A stretch of 64,000 nt of DNA from Mesoterricola silvestris (GTDB lineage: Bacteria; Acidobacteriota; Holophagae; Holophagales; Holophagaceae), in contig NZ_AP027080.1 of assembly GCF_030295405.1 (NCBI RefSeq), positions 3,022,001-3,086,000 on the forward strand. The letters are read 5' to 3'. The notes beneath the pieces were generated by a model. It searched no databases. It was not told the origin of the DNA and saw nothing but the letters and a program-made list of their open reading frames with translations. Positions 10,615-19,310 of this stretch are shown one piece after another. The position numbers and the translations under genes are program-made. The stretch's first letter is position 1; each line of letters opens with the position of its first letter.

Positions 10615-11985
10615 TCAGGCCCAGTTCATCTCCGCCGTGAAGTGGCGCAGGTACTTCGTCTGCTTCGCGATGCGCACGCCGCGCACCAGATGGGCCTTGG
10701 CCTTGAGCTCGCAGATCACTTCGGCCGCGAAGTCGAAGTGGCTCTGGGTGTAGACCCGGCGGGGGAAGGCCAGGCGCACCAGTTCCATGGGACCGTAGTG
10801 CTCCACGCCGTCGTCGTCGCGCCGGCCGAACATCACCGAGCCGATCTCCACGCCCCGGATGCCGCCTTCCAGGTAGAGGGCGTTGGCCAGGGACCAGGCG
10901 GGATAGTCCTGGGGGCCCAGGTGGGGCAGGAATTCCTTGGCGTCGATGTAGACGGCGTGGCCGCCGGTGGGCTCCACGATGGCGACGCCCCCGGCCAGGA
11001 GCTTCTCGCCCATGTACTCGGCGGTGCGCAGGCGGTAGCGGAGGTAGTCCTCGTGGAGGACCTCCTCCAGGCCCACCGCCAGGGCCTCCAGGTCGCGGCC
11101 CGCGAGGCCGCCGTAGGTGGGGAAGCCCTCGGTGAGGATGAGGTTGTTGCGCGCGGCCTCCACCCAGGTTTCGTCCTTGAGGGCGATGAAGCCGCCGATG
11201 TTGACCATGCCGTCCTTCTTGGCGCTCATGGTGCAGCCGTCGGCGAGGCGGAACATCTCCTGGGCGATGCTTTCGATGGTGCGGTCCTGCATGCCCTCTT
11301 CGCGCAGCTTGATGAACATGGCGTTCTCGGCGAAGCGGCACACGTCCAGGATCAGGGGCTTGCCGTAGCGCTTGAGGAGTTCGCTGTAGGCCCGGATATT
11401 GGCCATGGACACGGGCTGGCCGCCCCCGGAGTTGTTGGTGATCGTGAGCATGCCGAAGGGCACGCGGTCCCCCTTGGTCTTCAGGAGGTCCTCCACCTTG
11501 CCCAGGTCGATGTTGCCCTTGAAGGGGTGGATGGTGCGGGGCTGGGTGCCCTCGGGGATCACCAGGTCCGCGGCCTCGACGCCGTCGAATTCCAGGTTGG
11601 CCCGGGTGGTGTCGAAGTGGGTGTTGTTGGGGACGATGTCGCCGCGCTTGGTGGCCACCCCGAAGAAGATGCGCTCCGCGGCGCGCCCCTGGTGGGTGGG
11701 GATGATGTGGGGGTAGCCGGTGAGCTTCTGCAGCACGGACTGGAGGCGGAAGAAGCTGCGCGCCCCGGCGTAGCTCTCGTCGCCCTCCATGATGGCGCCC
11801 CACTGCTTGGCGCTCATGGCGCCGGTGCCGGAGTCGGTGAGGAAGTCGAGGATGACATCCTCGGCGCGGAGCTTGAAGACGTTGAGTTTCGCGTCTTCCA
11901 GGAGCCGCTCGCGCTCGGCGCGGGTGGTCATGCGGATGGGTTCGACGCTCTTGATGCGGAAGGGTTCGATCATGGTCTTGGGCAT
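10615..11985 (-). CDS. tnaA: Tryptophanase (beta-eliminating lyase, PLP)
   Basis: A PLP enzyme splitting tryptophan into indole, pyruvate and ammonia; 456 residues, within the family range. The PLP lysine lies in MSAKKDGMVNIGGF. TDSGTGAMS, IPTHQGRAAE and DVCRFAENAMFIK are shared family motifs. The paralogous tyrosine phenol-lyase has Met-Glu-Arg where tryptophanases have Val-Glu-Ile at the substrate ring; here the text is GVEIGSVMFGR, which supports tryptophanase. Other parts (EPFRIKSVEPI, AGRDLEALAVGL, VEPTGGHAVYIDA) resemble tyrosine phenol-lyase more. GAGG at the usual distance supports ATG 11985. No tnaC-like leader with a Trp codon and no tnaB permease is nearby. Confidence 0.88.
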   Translation of the reverse strand: MPKTMIEPFRIKSVEPIRMTTRAERERLLEDAKLNVFKLRAEDVILDFLTDSGTGAMSAKQWGAIMEGDESYAGARSFFRLQSVLQKLTGYPHIIPTHQGRAAERIFFGVATKRGDIVPNNTHFDTTRANLEFDGVEAADLVIPEGTQPRTIHPFKGNIDLGKVEDLLKTKGDRVPFGMLTITNNSGGGQPVSMANIRAYSELLKRYGKPLILDVCRFAENAMFIKLREEGMQDRTIESIAQEMFRLADGCTMSAKKDGMVNIGGFIALKDETWVEAARNNLILTEGFPTYGGLAGRDLEALAVGLEEVLHEDYLRYRLRTAEYMGEKLLAGGVAIVEPTGGHAVYIDAKEFLPHLGPQDYPAWSLANALYLEGGIRGVEIGSVMFGRRDDDGVEHYGPMELVRLAFPRRVYTQSHFDFAAEVICELKAKAHLVRGVRIAKQTKYLRHFTAEMNWA

Positions 11986-12050
11986 GGGATACCTCGGAAG
12001 GGGTTTCGTGGAAGGAATAGGGACGCGCGGGATCAGAGCGCCCTATCCTC

Positions 12051-12072
12051 GCACGAGGAGCGGGCCTCGTGC
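12051..12072 (-). other. GC-rich hairpin between the acyl-CoA synthetase gene and tnaA
   Basis: GCACGAGG at 12051-12058 and CCTCGTGC at 12065-12072 form a perfect 8-bp stem with a 6-base loop, 66 bases upstream of the tnaA start and 39 bases past the upstream gene's stop. No T-run follows. It could separate the two transcripts or act in the tnaA leader. Confidence 0.45.
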
Positions 12073-12110
12073 TCCGCCCTCCGCTTCTTGCTCCGGCACC
12101 CGGGGACCAT

Positions 12111-14249
12111 TCAGGCCTCCGCCAGGATCCGGAGGCCCTGGAGGGCCTTTTCCATGGTGAGGAAGACCGGCAGGCCGGCCTTGGCCAGGGCCTCCCGGTA
12201 GGGCCCGTAGAGGGCCCCGCCCTCCACCGCGACGCCCACCCGCTTGCCGGAATCCCGGGCGATGGCCGCGAGATCCCCGGCGAAGGCGTCCATGGCCGCG
12301 GGATCCGTGGTGTCCAGGCGGCGGGTGAAGGGCACCAGGCCGATCACCAGGGTGTCGGCGGCGGTGGCCGCGATGAGGCGGGCCGAATCCAGGTACGCCG
12401 CCCCGTCGGCCATGGGCGTCACGTCCAGGGGGAGCCGGGGGTTCACCAGCTCCGTGAGCTTGTGGGTCTCCAGCAGCGCCTTCAGGGAGGCCACGTCCTT
12501 ATCCGCCAGCACGTGGCCGGCCACGGCCCCCTCCAGCAGGTCGGCGCTCACCACGCTCTCGTAGCCGGCGTTGCTGATCACCGCCACCCGGGAGGGCTTG
12601 CCCGCGGGGAAGGCCGAAACCCAGGCCAGGGCCGCGTCGAAGACCCCCATGCTCTCGCACACGATGATTCCGGCGCGCTTGAGCAGGGCCTTCTGCAGCG
12701 CCCAGTCCCCGGCCAGGGCCCCGGTGTGGCTGCTGGCGGCCTTCTGGCCTTCGCTGCTGCGCCCGCCTTTGTAGAGCACCACCCACTTGCCCTTGGCGAT
12801 CACCTCCCGGGCCGCCTTGGCCGTGGCCAGGAGATCGCCGGGCTGGAAGCCCTCCACGTAGGTGGCGATGACCCGCGTCTGCGCGTCGTCCCCCAGGGCG
12901 GCGATGAAGTCCGAAAGGCGCACGTCGATCTGGTTGCCGATGGACACGGCGTAGCGCAGGGGCAGCTCCGGCGCCGAGGAGAGGCGGGAGATGAGGAAGG
13001 CCCCGCTCTGGCTCACCAGGGAAAGGGCGCCGCCCCGGGCCTCCACGGGCAGCTTCTCCTGGGGGATGAACAGGGTGTTCACCCGCCCCTCGCTGCTGAG
13101 GAAGCCCAGGCCGTTGGGTCCCACCAGGGCCGGGGTCCAGAGCCCCTGGGCCCGGCGCCGGGCCAGGAGATCGGTGAGGAAGGCGCCGCGGCCCTCGGTG
13201 TCCGCGCCGTCCCCCACGCCCCCGGGGACCAGGTACACCACCTGGGCGCCCCCGCCCTGTTCGCAGAGCTGCTGGATGGCGGCCACGGTCTGGGCCGCGG
13301 GAAGGCAGAGGATGAGCATGTCCACGGGCCGCGCCGCCAGGTCCTCCACGCCCCCCAGGCAGGGCAGGCCGTCGATTTCCGCGGTGCCCGGCTTGATGGG
13401 GATGATGGCGGCCCGGTCCAGGGTGGAGGTGAGGAGGTTGTCCAGGATCATGCGCCCGGGGGTGCCGGGCCGCGCGGAGATGCCGGCCAGGGCGATGGTG
13501 CGGGGCTTCACCAGGAGATCCAGGAGCTGGGAGGGCGCCAGGCCCTTGGGGGCCTCCGGCGCCGGGGCGCCCAGGCTCCCCACCCCGTCCAGGGCCACGG
13601 GCCGCCCTTCCGGATCCAGGACCACGGGGTTCATTTCCAGCAGTTCGGCCTTGCGGCTGTCCAGGAGGTCCGCCAGGGTCCACAGGCCGCGCAGGTAGGA
13701 GAGCACCGCGCCTTCGGTGGTGAGCGGCTTGCCCTGGCGCAGGGTGCCCAGCCACACCCGGCCCAGGTAGTGGGCCTTGAAATCGGCCAGGGCCTGCTCG
13801 GGGGTGACCAGGGACAGGGGCCACAGGCAGGGCCGGATCTCCTCGCCCCAGGCGTTGGTGTGGAGCCCGCCGATGCCCAGCACCACGGTCCACCCGGCCT
13901 CGGGGGTCCGGCGCAGGGCCACCAGGGCCTCGGTGGGCAGGCCCGCCACCTTGCGGAAATCCACCATCTCCACCACCAGCATGCCCACCCAGGGGCCGCC
14001 CGCGGTCTTCTCCATGTCCTGGGCGTGGGCCCACACGGCCTCGGCGTCGAAGGCCTCGAAGCGCACCAGGCCCACGTCGGACTTGTGCCACACGTCCTGG
14101 GCCACGCCCTTGAGCACCACCTTCTCCCCGGCCTTGAAGGGCAGCCGGTCCACGTCGGCGCGGCTTCGCACCAGGCCCCGGCGCAGCCCGGGAAGGCCCG
14201 CCAGTTCCAGCAGGTCGTAGGCTTCCAGCTCGTGGATGAAGGTGCTCAT
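12111..14249 (-). CDS. ADP-forming acyl-CoA synthetase (acetate--CoA ligase type), beta-alpha fused
   Basis: A 712-residue NDP-forming acyl-CoA synthetase, which makes ATP from an acyl-CoA and so suits fermentation of amino acids to acids. The N-terminal ~230 residues resemble the ATP-grasp (beta) domain (EKVVLKGVAQDVWHKSDVG, GMLVVEMVDF). The CoA-binding domain starts near residue 257 (PRTIALAGISARPGTPG). The succinyl-CoA-ligase-like part follows and contains the phosphohistidine motif SSHTGALAGDW. The order is ATP-grasp first, the reverse of the commoner alpha-beta fusion. It lies upstream of tnaA with a 125-base gap. The substrate (acetate, indole-acetate or another acid) cannot be told from sequence. 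Confidence 0.85.
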   Translation of the reverse strand: MSTFIHELEAYDLLELAGLPGLRRGLVRSRADVDRLPFKAGEKVVLKGVAQDVWHKSDVGLVRFEAFDAEAVWAHAQDMEKTAGGPWVGMLVVEMVDFRKVAGLPTEALVALRRTPEAGWTVVLGIGGLHTNAWGEEIRPCLWPLSLVTPEQALADFKAHYLGRVWLGTLRQGKPLTTEGAVLSYLRGLWTLADLLDSRKAELLEMNPVVLDPEGRPVALDGVGSLGAPAPEAPKGLAPSQLLDLLVKPRTIALAGISARPGTPGRMILDNLLTSTLDRAAIIPIKPGTAEIDGLPCLGGVEDLAARPVDMLILCLPAAQTVAAIQQLCEQGGGAQVVYLVPGGVGDGADTEGRGAFLTDLLARRRAQGLWTPALVGPNGLGFLSSEGRVNTLFIPQEKLPVEARGGALSLVSQSGAFLISRLSSAPELPLRYAVSIGNQIDVRLSDFIAALGDDAQTRVIATYVEGFQPGDLLATAKAAREVIAKGKWVVLYKGGRSSEGQKAASSHTGALAGDWALQKALLKRAGIIVCESMGVFDAALAWVSAFPAGKPSRVAVISNAGYESVVSADLLEGAVAGHVLADKDVASLKALLETHKLTELVNPRLPLDVTPMADGAAYLDSARLIAATAADTLVIGLVPFTRRLDTTDPAAMDAFAGDLAAIARDSGKRVGVAVEGGALYGPYREALAKAGLPVFLTMEKALQGLRILAEA

Positions 14250-14304
14250 GGGATCTCCGGACGACTCCCGGGATTATCCCTGGGCCGGCGAGTGCAGGGG
14301 GTCA

Positions 14305-15195
14305 CTAGCCGCCGGAGCTCACCCAGCCGGCCCGGCCCGGAATCTCCAGGCGGGTGAGTTCCCGCGCGGGAGGGTTGGCGGCCTTGAGCTCGGGCACCCA
14401 GTCCGCGTGGGTGCGCACCCGCACCTCCCGGTCCCGCAGGCCCCGCAGGAAGGCCTCGAAGGTGCCCGCCAGGGCCCCTCCCTCCACCTCCGTGTGCAGG
14501 GCGTAGACGTTGAGGGCGTCCTCCCGGAGCAGGGACCAGACCTTTTCGTTCACCTGGTCCGCGGTCATGCCGTCCAGGCCCAGGTACTCGTCCAGGGTGG
14601 GCAGCGTGGTGGGCACCTGGAGCGTGGAGAGGGTGCGGCCCTTCACGACGGGATAGAAGGGGGACAGGCCCCGGCAGTCCCCGGCGTAGTCCAGCTTGTA
14701 GGCCTCCTGGATCTCCAGGGTGGCGTCGTTGCAGCGCCAGGCGGGGCTCACCGCGCCCCGGGCGGCCTCCCCGAAGACCTCCTGGTAGGCGTTGTGCGCG
14801 TCCCGGAACCAGGCTTCCAGCCAGGGCCGGGACTTGCGGTCCAGCAGATCGTGGTACTGCACGTGGTCCCACCCGTGGATGGCCACCTCGTGGCCGGCCT
14901 CGCGGGCGCTGCGCATCTGGGCGGCGGCGCGCTTCCAGATGATGGGCGCCGGGAGCAGCACCCCGTACATCATGGTCTTGAACCCGTAGAGCCGGGCCGG
15001 CCCGGTGCGGCGCATCTTCTCCAGGAAGCCCTTCCGGAAGATCCGCCGCAGGGCCTTGCCGCTGTTGTCCGGACCGAAGCTGAAGTAGAAGCTGGCCTGC
15101 ATCTTCTGCTTGTCCAGCATCCGCAGGAGGGCCGGTATCCCCTTCAGGGAGCCCTCCAGGGTATCCACGTCCACGCGCAACGATATCGTCTTCAT
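14305..15195 (-). CDS. ArnD-like polysaccharide deacetylase/deformylase
   Basis: A 296-residue protein that tracks ArnD, the deformylase of undecaprenyl-phosphate 4-formamido-arabinose in lipid A modification. It matches in LRVDVDTLEGSLKGIPALL, the FGPDNSGKALRRIF segment, GHEVAIHGWDH, the metal-site SPAWRCND region, the YAGDCRGLSPFYP segment, and VPTTLPTLDEYLG. The catalytic Asp pair of family 4 carbohydrate esterases is seen as VDVDT. The frame is open further upstream, overlapping the HNH gene, but homology starts at MKTISLRVDVDT (ATG 15195). No other arn genes are in the window, so a role in envelope sugar processing is inferred. Confidence 0.82.
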   Translation of the reverse strand: MKTISLRVDVDTLEGSLKGIPALLRMLDKQKMQASFYFSFGPDNSGKALRRIFRKGFLEKMRRTGPARLYGFKTMMYGVLLPAPIIWKRAAAQMRSAREAGHEVAIHGWDHVQYHDLLDRKSRPWLEAWFRDAHNAYQEVFGEAARGAVSPAWRCNDATLEIQEAYKLDYAGDCRGLSPFYPVVKGRTLSTLQVPTTLPTLDEYLGLDGMTADQVNEKVWSLLREDALNVYALHTEVEGGALAGTFEAFLRGLRDREVRVRTHADWVPELKAANPPARELTRLEIPGRAGWVSSGG

Positions 15196-15205
15196 GGCTT
15201 CGATT

Positions 15206-15712
15206 CTACGCCGCCGAGCCGTCTTTGAGGATCTCTTCGAAGCGCCGGAACAGGTGGGCCCGGGGGCCTTCGGGCACCTTCTTGAGGCGCATGCCGGCCT
15301 GCTCCGGGGTGCGGCCGCCCTTGTGCTGGTTGCACAGGAGGCAGCAGGCCACCAGGTTCTGCCAGGTGGACCGGCCCCCCTGGCACAGGGGGATGATGTG
15401 GTCGATGGTGTCGGCGCGGTTGTGGCAGCCTTCGTACTGGCAGGTGTAGTGGTCCCTGCGCATGACCCGCCGGTCCAGGCGGCCCATGAGGAGCTTGCTT
15501 TCCGAGCAGGCCTGGGCGTGGGGGAAGATGATGAGGTAGATGGCGCCGCAGGGGTCCTCGGAGCGGTCCAGGTTGGCGGGATTGAGCACCTGGGCCCGGC
15601 CGGAGGCCACCGCGCGGATGGCCTTTCGGCGGGCAACCTCCATCATTGGCACATAGTTCCGGTCCACGGCGATGACCGAGATTCCAGGTGGTTTGTCCGC
15701 CTTGTGCGTCAT
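15206..15712 (-). CDS. HNH endonuclease family protein
   Basis: A 168-residue HNH protein. The fold is visible as paired zinc cysteines (YTCQYEGC), then DTIDHIIPLCQGG carrying the DH and the following histidine-metal region, then LVACCLLCNQHKGGRT. An N-terminal segment (GISVIAVDRNYVPMMEVARRKAIRAV) is characteristic of the small stand-alone HNH group often found near housekeeping genes, whose role is unknown. I chose ATG 15712 rather than an upstream codon because GAGGGG precedes it at normal spacing. It ends 10 bases before the arnD-like start, so the two may be co-transcribed. There is no sign of an intron, phage or restriction context. Confidence 0.85.
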   Translation of the reverse strand: MTHKADKPPGISVIAVDRNYVPMMEVARRKAIRAVASGRAQVLNPANLDRSEDPCGAIYLIIFPHAQACSESKLLMGRLDRRVMRRDHYTCQYEGCHNRADTIDHIIPLCQGGRSTWQNLVACCLLCNQHKGGRTPEQAGMRLKKVPEGPRAHLFRRFEEILKDGSAA

Positions 15713-15796
15713 GGCGCCCCTCGCTGCGCTGGGGTCACCTCCATTGTGCGGGGAAAGACCCCCGTCCCACAAGGGCATGCCGGAAATCCGGGTGAT

Positions 15797-16225
15797 TTAA
15801 AGGGCTTCGGGCAGCCGCCAGGTGGCGGTACGCTCGTCCCCTTCCCCCTCCAGTTCCAGTTCGGCCACCCATGGGGTGGGCCAGGGACCGGGGCCCCCGG
15901 CCCATTCCACCACCAGGTAGTCGGCGGACGTGACCGTCTCCTCCAGCCCCAAGGTCCAGGCGCCGGCCTCGCCCAGGCGGTAGAGGTCCAGGTGGTGGAT
16001 CCGGGCGGCGGGGCAACTGTAGCGGTGGAGCACGGCGTAGGTGGGGGAGGCCACCTGGTCGGGGTCCCCCCCCAGGCCGGCCACGAAGCCGCGGGTCCAG
16101 GTGGTCTTGCCCGCCCCCAGGGGGCCGCGCAGGAGCCAGGTCCCCCCGGGGGGGGTCAGGCGGGCCAGTTCGGCCCCCAGGGCCTCGGTGGCCCCTTCCT
16201 CCCGCAGGAGGCGTGTTTCAGGCAT
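15797..16225 (-). CDS. tsaE: tRNA threonylcarbamoyladenosine biosynthesis ATPase TsaE
   Basis: TsaE is the ATPase partner of TsaB/TsaD that makes the t6A modification of ANN-decoding tRNAs. The 142 residues are normal. The Walker A loop is LRGPLGAGKTTWTRGF. SPTYAVLHRY and HHLDLYRLGEA (the switch/metal HxDxYR) are diagnostic, and DYLVVEWAGG follows. The gene overlaps the end of the upstream NAD(P)HX repair gene by 8 bases. That nnr-tsaE order is common in bacteria and implies one transcript. Confidence 0.95.
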   Translation of the reverse strand: MPETRLLREEGATEALGAELARLTPPGGTWLLRGPLGAGKTTWTRGFVAGLGGDPDQVASPTYAVLHRYSCPAARIHHLDLYRLGEAGAWTLGLEETVTSADYLVVEWAGGPGPWPTPWVAELELEGEGDERTATWRLPEAL

Positions 16226-17633
16226 GGTGGTCCTCCGAATGGATGTCCCTGAGCAGGGCGGCCAGGGACGGGCCCAGGTCGCGGATGAGGATGGGCCCGG
16301 GGCCCAGGCGGTCCGCGGCGGCCCCGTGGAGCCACACCGCGGCGGCCGCGGCCTCCCGCAGGGTGCGCCCGGCGGGATTCCGGCGCCAGCCCGCGGCGGC
16401 GGCGGCCACCATGCCGGCCAGGAAATCCCCGGACCCGCCCGTGGCCAGGCCCGGGTGCCCCGTGGGGTTCGCCCATATCTCGGCCAGCCCGCCCCCGGCC
16501 ACCAGGGTCTGGGCGCCCTTGAGCACCAGGACCCCGGGCCCCGTGGCCACGGCCCGGGCCCGGACCGTCCGGTCCCCGTCCCCGGGACCGAAGAGCCGCA
16601 GGAATTCGCCGGGATGGGGGGTGATGACGGTGTCCGCGCGTTCCATCCACCGGGGGCCCTCCCCCTCCCGGAGGGCGGAAGCGTCCACCACCAGCGGGCC
16701 CTCCCAGCCGGGCACCTCCGTGACCCCGCCGGGCCCCGCCAGCACCGCGTCGACGCCCGCGGGCACGGCGCCCTCCCAGGCCCGCACCATGGCCTCGGGC
16801 ACCTGGCCGGCCACCTCGGCCCGCACCGAGGCGTCCGTGAGCACCGTCACCAGGCCCGCCCCCATGCGCAGGGCGCCCAGGGCCGCCAGCACCGCGGCGC
16901 CGGACATGCCCGGGGATCCCGCGCGGATGGCCACGTGGCCGAAGTCGCCCTTGTGGGCGTCCCACCCCCCCGGGCGGGGCCGGGGCCGCTCCAGGAGGCG
17001 CATGGCGGCCCCGGGGGCGCCCTGCAGGGGGATGGGCACGAGGGTGATCTCCCCGCAGAAGTCCCGGGCCGGTCGCAGGCCGTGGCAGATCTTCAGGTGC
17101 CCGAAGGCGGCGGTGCGCGAGGCCCGCACGGCGGGGCCGGCGGGTTCGGGGGAGCCGGGGTCCAGCCCCGAGGGCAGGTCCAGGGCCAGCACCCGCGCCC
17201 CCTCCAGGGCCTCCACCCAGGCCAGGGCGGCGCCGCCCAGCGGCAGGCGCGTGCCCAGGCCGAAGAGGCCGTCCACCACCCACCCCCGGAAGCCCGCGGC
17301 GGCCCCCCGGGGATCGGCCGCGAACCGGAAGGTCCCGCCCAGGCCCGTCCACAGCCGGGCCTGCAGGGCCGCGTCGCCCTTCCAGGCGGGTTCGGGGTCC
17401 AGGGTCCACACCTCCACGTCCCGGCCCCGGAGCCGCGCCAGCCGCGCCAGGGCGAGGGCGTCGCCCCCGTTGTTCCCGGGGCCCGCCAGCACGTGCAGGG
17501 GCCCCTCCCCTGGCAGCAGGGCCAGCGCGCCCAGGGCGGCATGCTCCTGGAGCACCAGGGAGGGGATGCCCCAGCCCTGGATGGCCCTGTGTTCCAGGTC
17601 CCTCATTTCCCGGGCGGTGAGAAGCGGAATCAT
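16218..17633 (-). CDS. nnr: Bifunctional NAD(P)HX epimerase/dehydratase
   Basis: A two-domain metabolite-repair enzyme of 471 residues. The N-terminal ~200 residues are the YjeF_N epimerase (TAREMRDLEHRAIQGWGIPS, VLAGPGNNGGDALALAR, VVDGLFGLG). The C-terminal half is the ADP-dependent dehydratase with AHKGDFGHVAIRAGSPGMSGAA, VITPHPGEFLRL and the nucleotide motif ATGGSGDFLAGM. Together they restore hydrated NADH and NADPH. It overlaps tsaE by 8 bases. It is divergent from the cyclophilin gene, with only about 40 bases between starts, so the two promoters must overlap. Confidence 0.95.
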   Translation of the reverse strand: MIPLLTAREMRDLEHRAIQGWGIPSLVLQEHAALGALALLPGEGPLHVLAGPGNNGGDALALARLARLRGRDVEVWTLDPEPAWKGDAALQARLWTGLGGTFRFAADPRGAAAGFRGWVVDGLFGLGTRLPLGGAALAWVEALEGARVLALDLPSGLDPGSPEPAGPAVRASRTAAFGHLKICHGLRPARDFCGEITLVPIPLQGAPGAAMRLLERPRPRPGGWDAHKGDFGHVAIRAGSPGMSGAAVLAALGALRMGAGLVTVLTDASVRAEVAGQVPEAMVRAWEGAVPAGVDAVLAGPGGVTEVPGWEGPLVVDASALREGEGPRWMERADTVITPHPGEFLRLFGPGDGDRTVRARAVATGPGVLVLKGAQTLVAGGGLAEIWANPTGHPGLATGGSGDFLAGMVAAAAAGWRRNPAGRTLREAAAAAVWLHGAAADRLGPGPILIRDLGPSLAALLRDIHSEDHHA

Positions 17634-17672
17634 GCGGGTCTCCAGGATGAGCTAGGATAGAACCACAATCCC

Positions 17673-18254
17673 ATGGAGACCAGCGTGCGAAAAGTCCTGA
17701 CCGTCCTCCTCCTGAGCCTGCCCCTCCTGGCCGCCAAGCCCAGGGTGGAGATCACCACCACCGCCGGGGCCTTCACGGTGGAACTGGAACCCGACGCCAC
17801 GCCCGTCACCGTGGCCAATTTCATGAACTACGTGAAGAAGGGCTTCTACCCCGGCACCATCTTCCACCGGGTGAAGAAGTCCGCCCCCGCCATCATCCAG
17901 GGCGGCGGCCACACCCCCGACCTGGCCAAGAAGCCCACCGACGCCTCCATCAAGTGCGAGGCGGACCTGGCCAAGGCCAAGGGCCTCAGCAACGTGCGGG
18001 GCACCATCGCCATGGCCCGGGAGAGCCTGCCCGACAGCGCCAAGGCCCAGTTCTACATCAACGTGAAGGACAACAAGGCCCTGGATTTCAAGGCCCGGAA
18101 CCTCGCCGATTTCGGCTACTGCGTGTTCGGCAAGGTCATCAAGGGCATGAACGTGGTGGACAAGATCGCCGCCGCCAAGACCGGCACCCAGAAGGGCATG
18201 GCCGACGTTCCCGTGAGCCCCGTGACCATCACGGCGGTCAAGGAAGTGAAGTAA
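17673..18254 (+). CDS. Cyclophilin-type peptidyl-prolyl isomerase, exported
   Basis: A cyclophilin that catalyses cis-trans isomerisation of prolyl bonds, probably outside the cytoplasm. Up to 193 residues, with a signal-peptide-like start ([18 protein letters not shown]). The core shows [30 protein letters not shown] with the catalytic Arg, [10 protein letters not shown] and [23 protein letters not shown] at 17685 may be the true start: GGAGA at 17675-17679 is correctly spaced for it and the result begins directly with the signal peptide, whereas ATG 17673 has no clear ribosome site. The difference is 4 residues. Confidence 0.92.
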   Translation: METSVRKVLTVLLLSLPLLAAKPRVEITTTAGAFTVELEPDATPVTVANFMNYVKKGFYPGTIFHRVKKSAPAIIQGGGHTPDLAKKPTDASIKCEADLAKAKGLSNVRGTIAMARESLPDSAKAQFYINVKDNKALDFKARNLADFGYCVFGKVIKGMNVVDKIAAAKTGTQKGMADVPVSPVTITAVKEVK

Positions 18255-18302
18255 TCCGTCACAAGTGGCGCGCCCGCGATCCCCGGGGACCCGGGTGTGC
18301 TC

Positions 18303-18308
18303 TATAAT
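18303..18308 (+). promoter_or_regulatory. TATAAT -10 box upstream of the B12-binding gene
   Basis: A perfect TATAAT lies 22 bases before the start codon, with no convincing -35 partner 16-18 bases upstream. A GGAG ribosome site sits at 18322-18325. Confidence 0.45.
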
Positions 18309-18330
18309 CCATGCCTACGTTGGAGTTGAA

Positions 18331-18726
18331 ATGTCCACTACCCCCATCCGCGTGATCATCGCCAAGCCGGGCCTCGACGGGCACGACCGCGGGGCCAAGG
18401 TCGTGGCGCGGGCCCTGCGCGACGCGGGCATGGAAGTGATCTACACCGGCCTGAGGCAGACCCCCGCCCAGATCGTGGCCGCGGTGGAGCAGGAGGACGC
18501 GCAGGTCCTGGGCATGAGCATCCTCAGCGGCGCCCACAACCAGATCTTCCCCGAGGTCATGCGGCTCCTGAAGGAGAAGGGCATCGACGACGTGCTGGTG
18601 TTCGCCGGCGGCATCATCCCCGACGAGGACATCCCCGCGCTCAAGGAAGCCGGCATCAGGGCCATCTTCCAGCCCGGCACCAACACCGACGACGTGGTGA
18701 CCTTCATTCACGCGACCCTGGGGTAG
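18331..18726 (+). CDS. Cobalamin-binding domain protein (methylmalonyl-CoA mutase C-terminal type)
   Basis: A 131-residue stand-alone B12-binding domain like the C-terminal domain of methylmalonyl-CoA mutase. The cobalamin motif DGHDRG (DxHxxG) lies in [17 protein letters not shown], followed by [16 protein letters not shown] (SxL) and [11 protein letters not shown] (GG). Such single-domain proteins pair with a separately encoded mutase catalytic subunit, which is not in this window. ATG 18331 was chosen because of GGAG at 18322-18325; the frame remains open upstream. Its 3' end overlaps the convergent LolA-like gene by 23 bases. Confidence 0.93.
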   Translation: MSTTPIRVIIAKPGLDGHDRGAKVVARALRDAGMEVIYTGLRQTPAQIVAAVEQEDAQVLGMSILSGAHNQIFPEVMRLLKEKGIDDVLVFAGGIIPDEDIPALKEAGIRAIFQPGTNTDDVVTFIHATLG

Positions 18727-19309
18727 CGATCCACCGGGTTCCCGCGGGGGCCTTGAAGGCGAAGGTGTCCGCGGCGAAGGGCGCGGGCACGTGGGGCGAC
18801 AGGAATTCCAGCACCTGCCGGGCGCCGGTGGGATCCACCCAGCTGATGCGCAGGGGCATGCCCCCCTTCCCTTCCAGGCTCACCTTGGGCAGGCCGGCCT
18901 TGCGGGGTTCCAGGGTGAAGGCGTCGGGCCCGGCGCCGGGCTTGACGGCGAACACCTTGTCCAGGGCGGCGGGATCCAGCAGGACCCACAGGAGCGGCGC
19001 GTCCTTGGAGGCGCTGCGCAGGTCCACCTTCTGGGCGGTGCGGGCCTCGGCGTCGTACTGGACCAGCTTGCGGCCGTCGGCCACCAGCAGGAGCCCCTTC
19101 TGGTACTCCACCCGCAGGCGCCCGCCCTTGGCCAGGCGGAGGATGCCGGTGCGCTTGAGCTTGCCGAACACGGCGCTGTCGGATTCCTGGATGAAGCCCG
19201 CCGCCATGCGGGGGGCGGCGGTGAAGGCCTTCCACCAGGCGGGAGGTTCCGCCGCCGCAAGGACCTGGGCCCCCAGGAGGGCCGTCGCGAGAACCACCGT
19301 CTGACGCAT
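18704..19309 (-). CDS. LolA-like outer-membrane lipoprotein carrier
   Basis: A 201-residue exported protein with a signal peptide ([21 protein letters not shown]). The layout is LolA-like: an N-terminal strand with a [20 protein letters not shown] segment (compare the F.Q....G.L.......FRW pattern of LolA), [24 protein letters not shown], and a C-terminal half with [15 protein letters not shown]. LolA carries lipoproteins across the periplasm. Overall likeness is moderate, so a related substrate carrier is possible. It starts 1 base after the stop of the MglA-like gene (TGAAATG) and is surely co-transcribed with it. Confidence 0.75.
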   Translation of the reverse strand: MRQTVVLATALLGAQVLAAAEPPAWWKAFTAAPRMAAGFIQESDSAVFGKLKRTGILRLAKGGRLRVEYQKGLLLVADGRKLVQYDAEARTAQKVDLRSASKDAPLLWVLLDPAALDKVFAVKPGAGPDAFTLEPRKAGLPKVSLEGKGGMPLRISWVDPTGARQVLEFLSPHVPAPFAADTFAFKAPAGTRWIATPGSRE

Positions 19310-19310
19310 T

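Noticed and set aside
11986-12110. A tnaC-like leader peptide ahead of tryptophanase
   Set aside because: The only short frame (25 codons, MVPGCRSKKRRAEH...) has no Trp codon and no Pro at its end, so it does not fit the TnaC mechanism.
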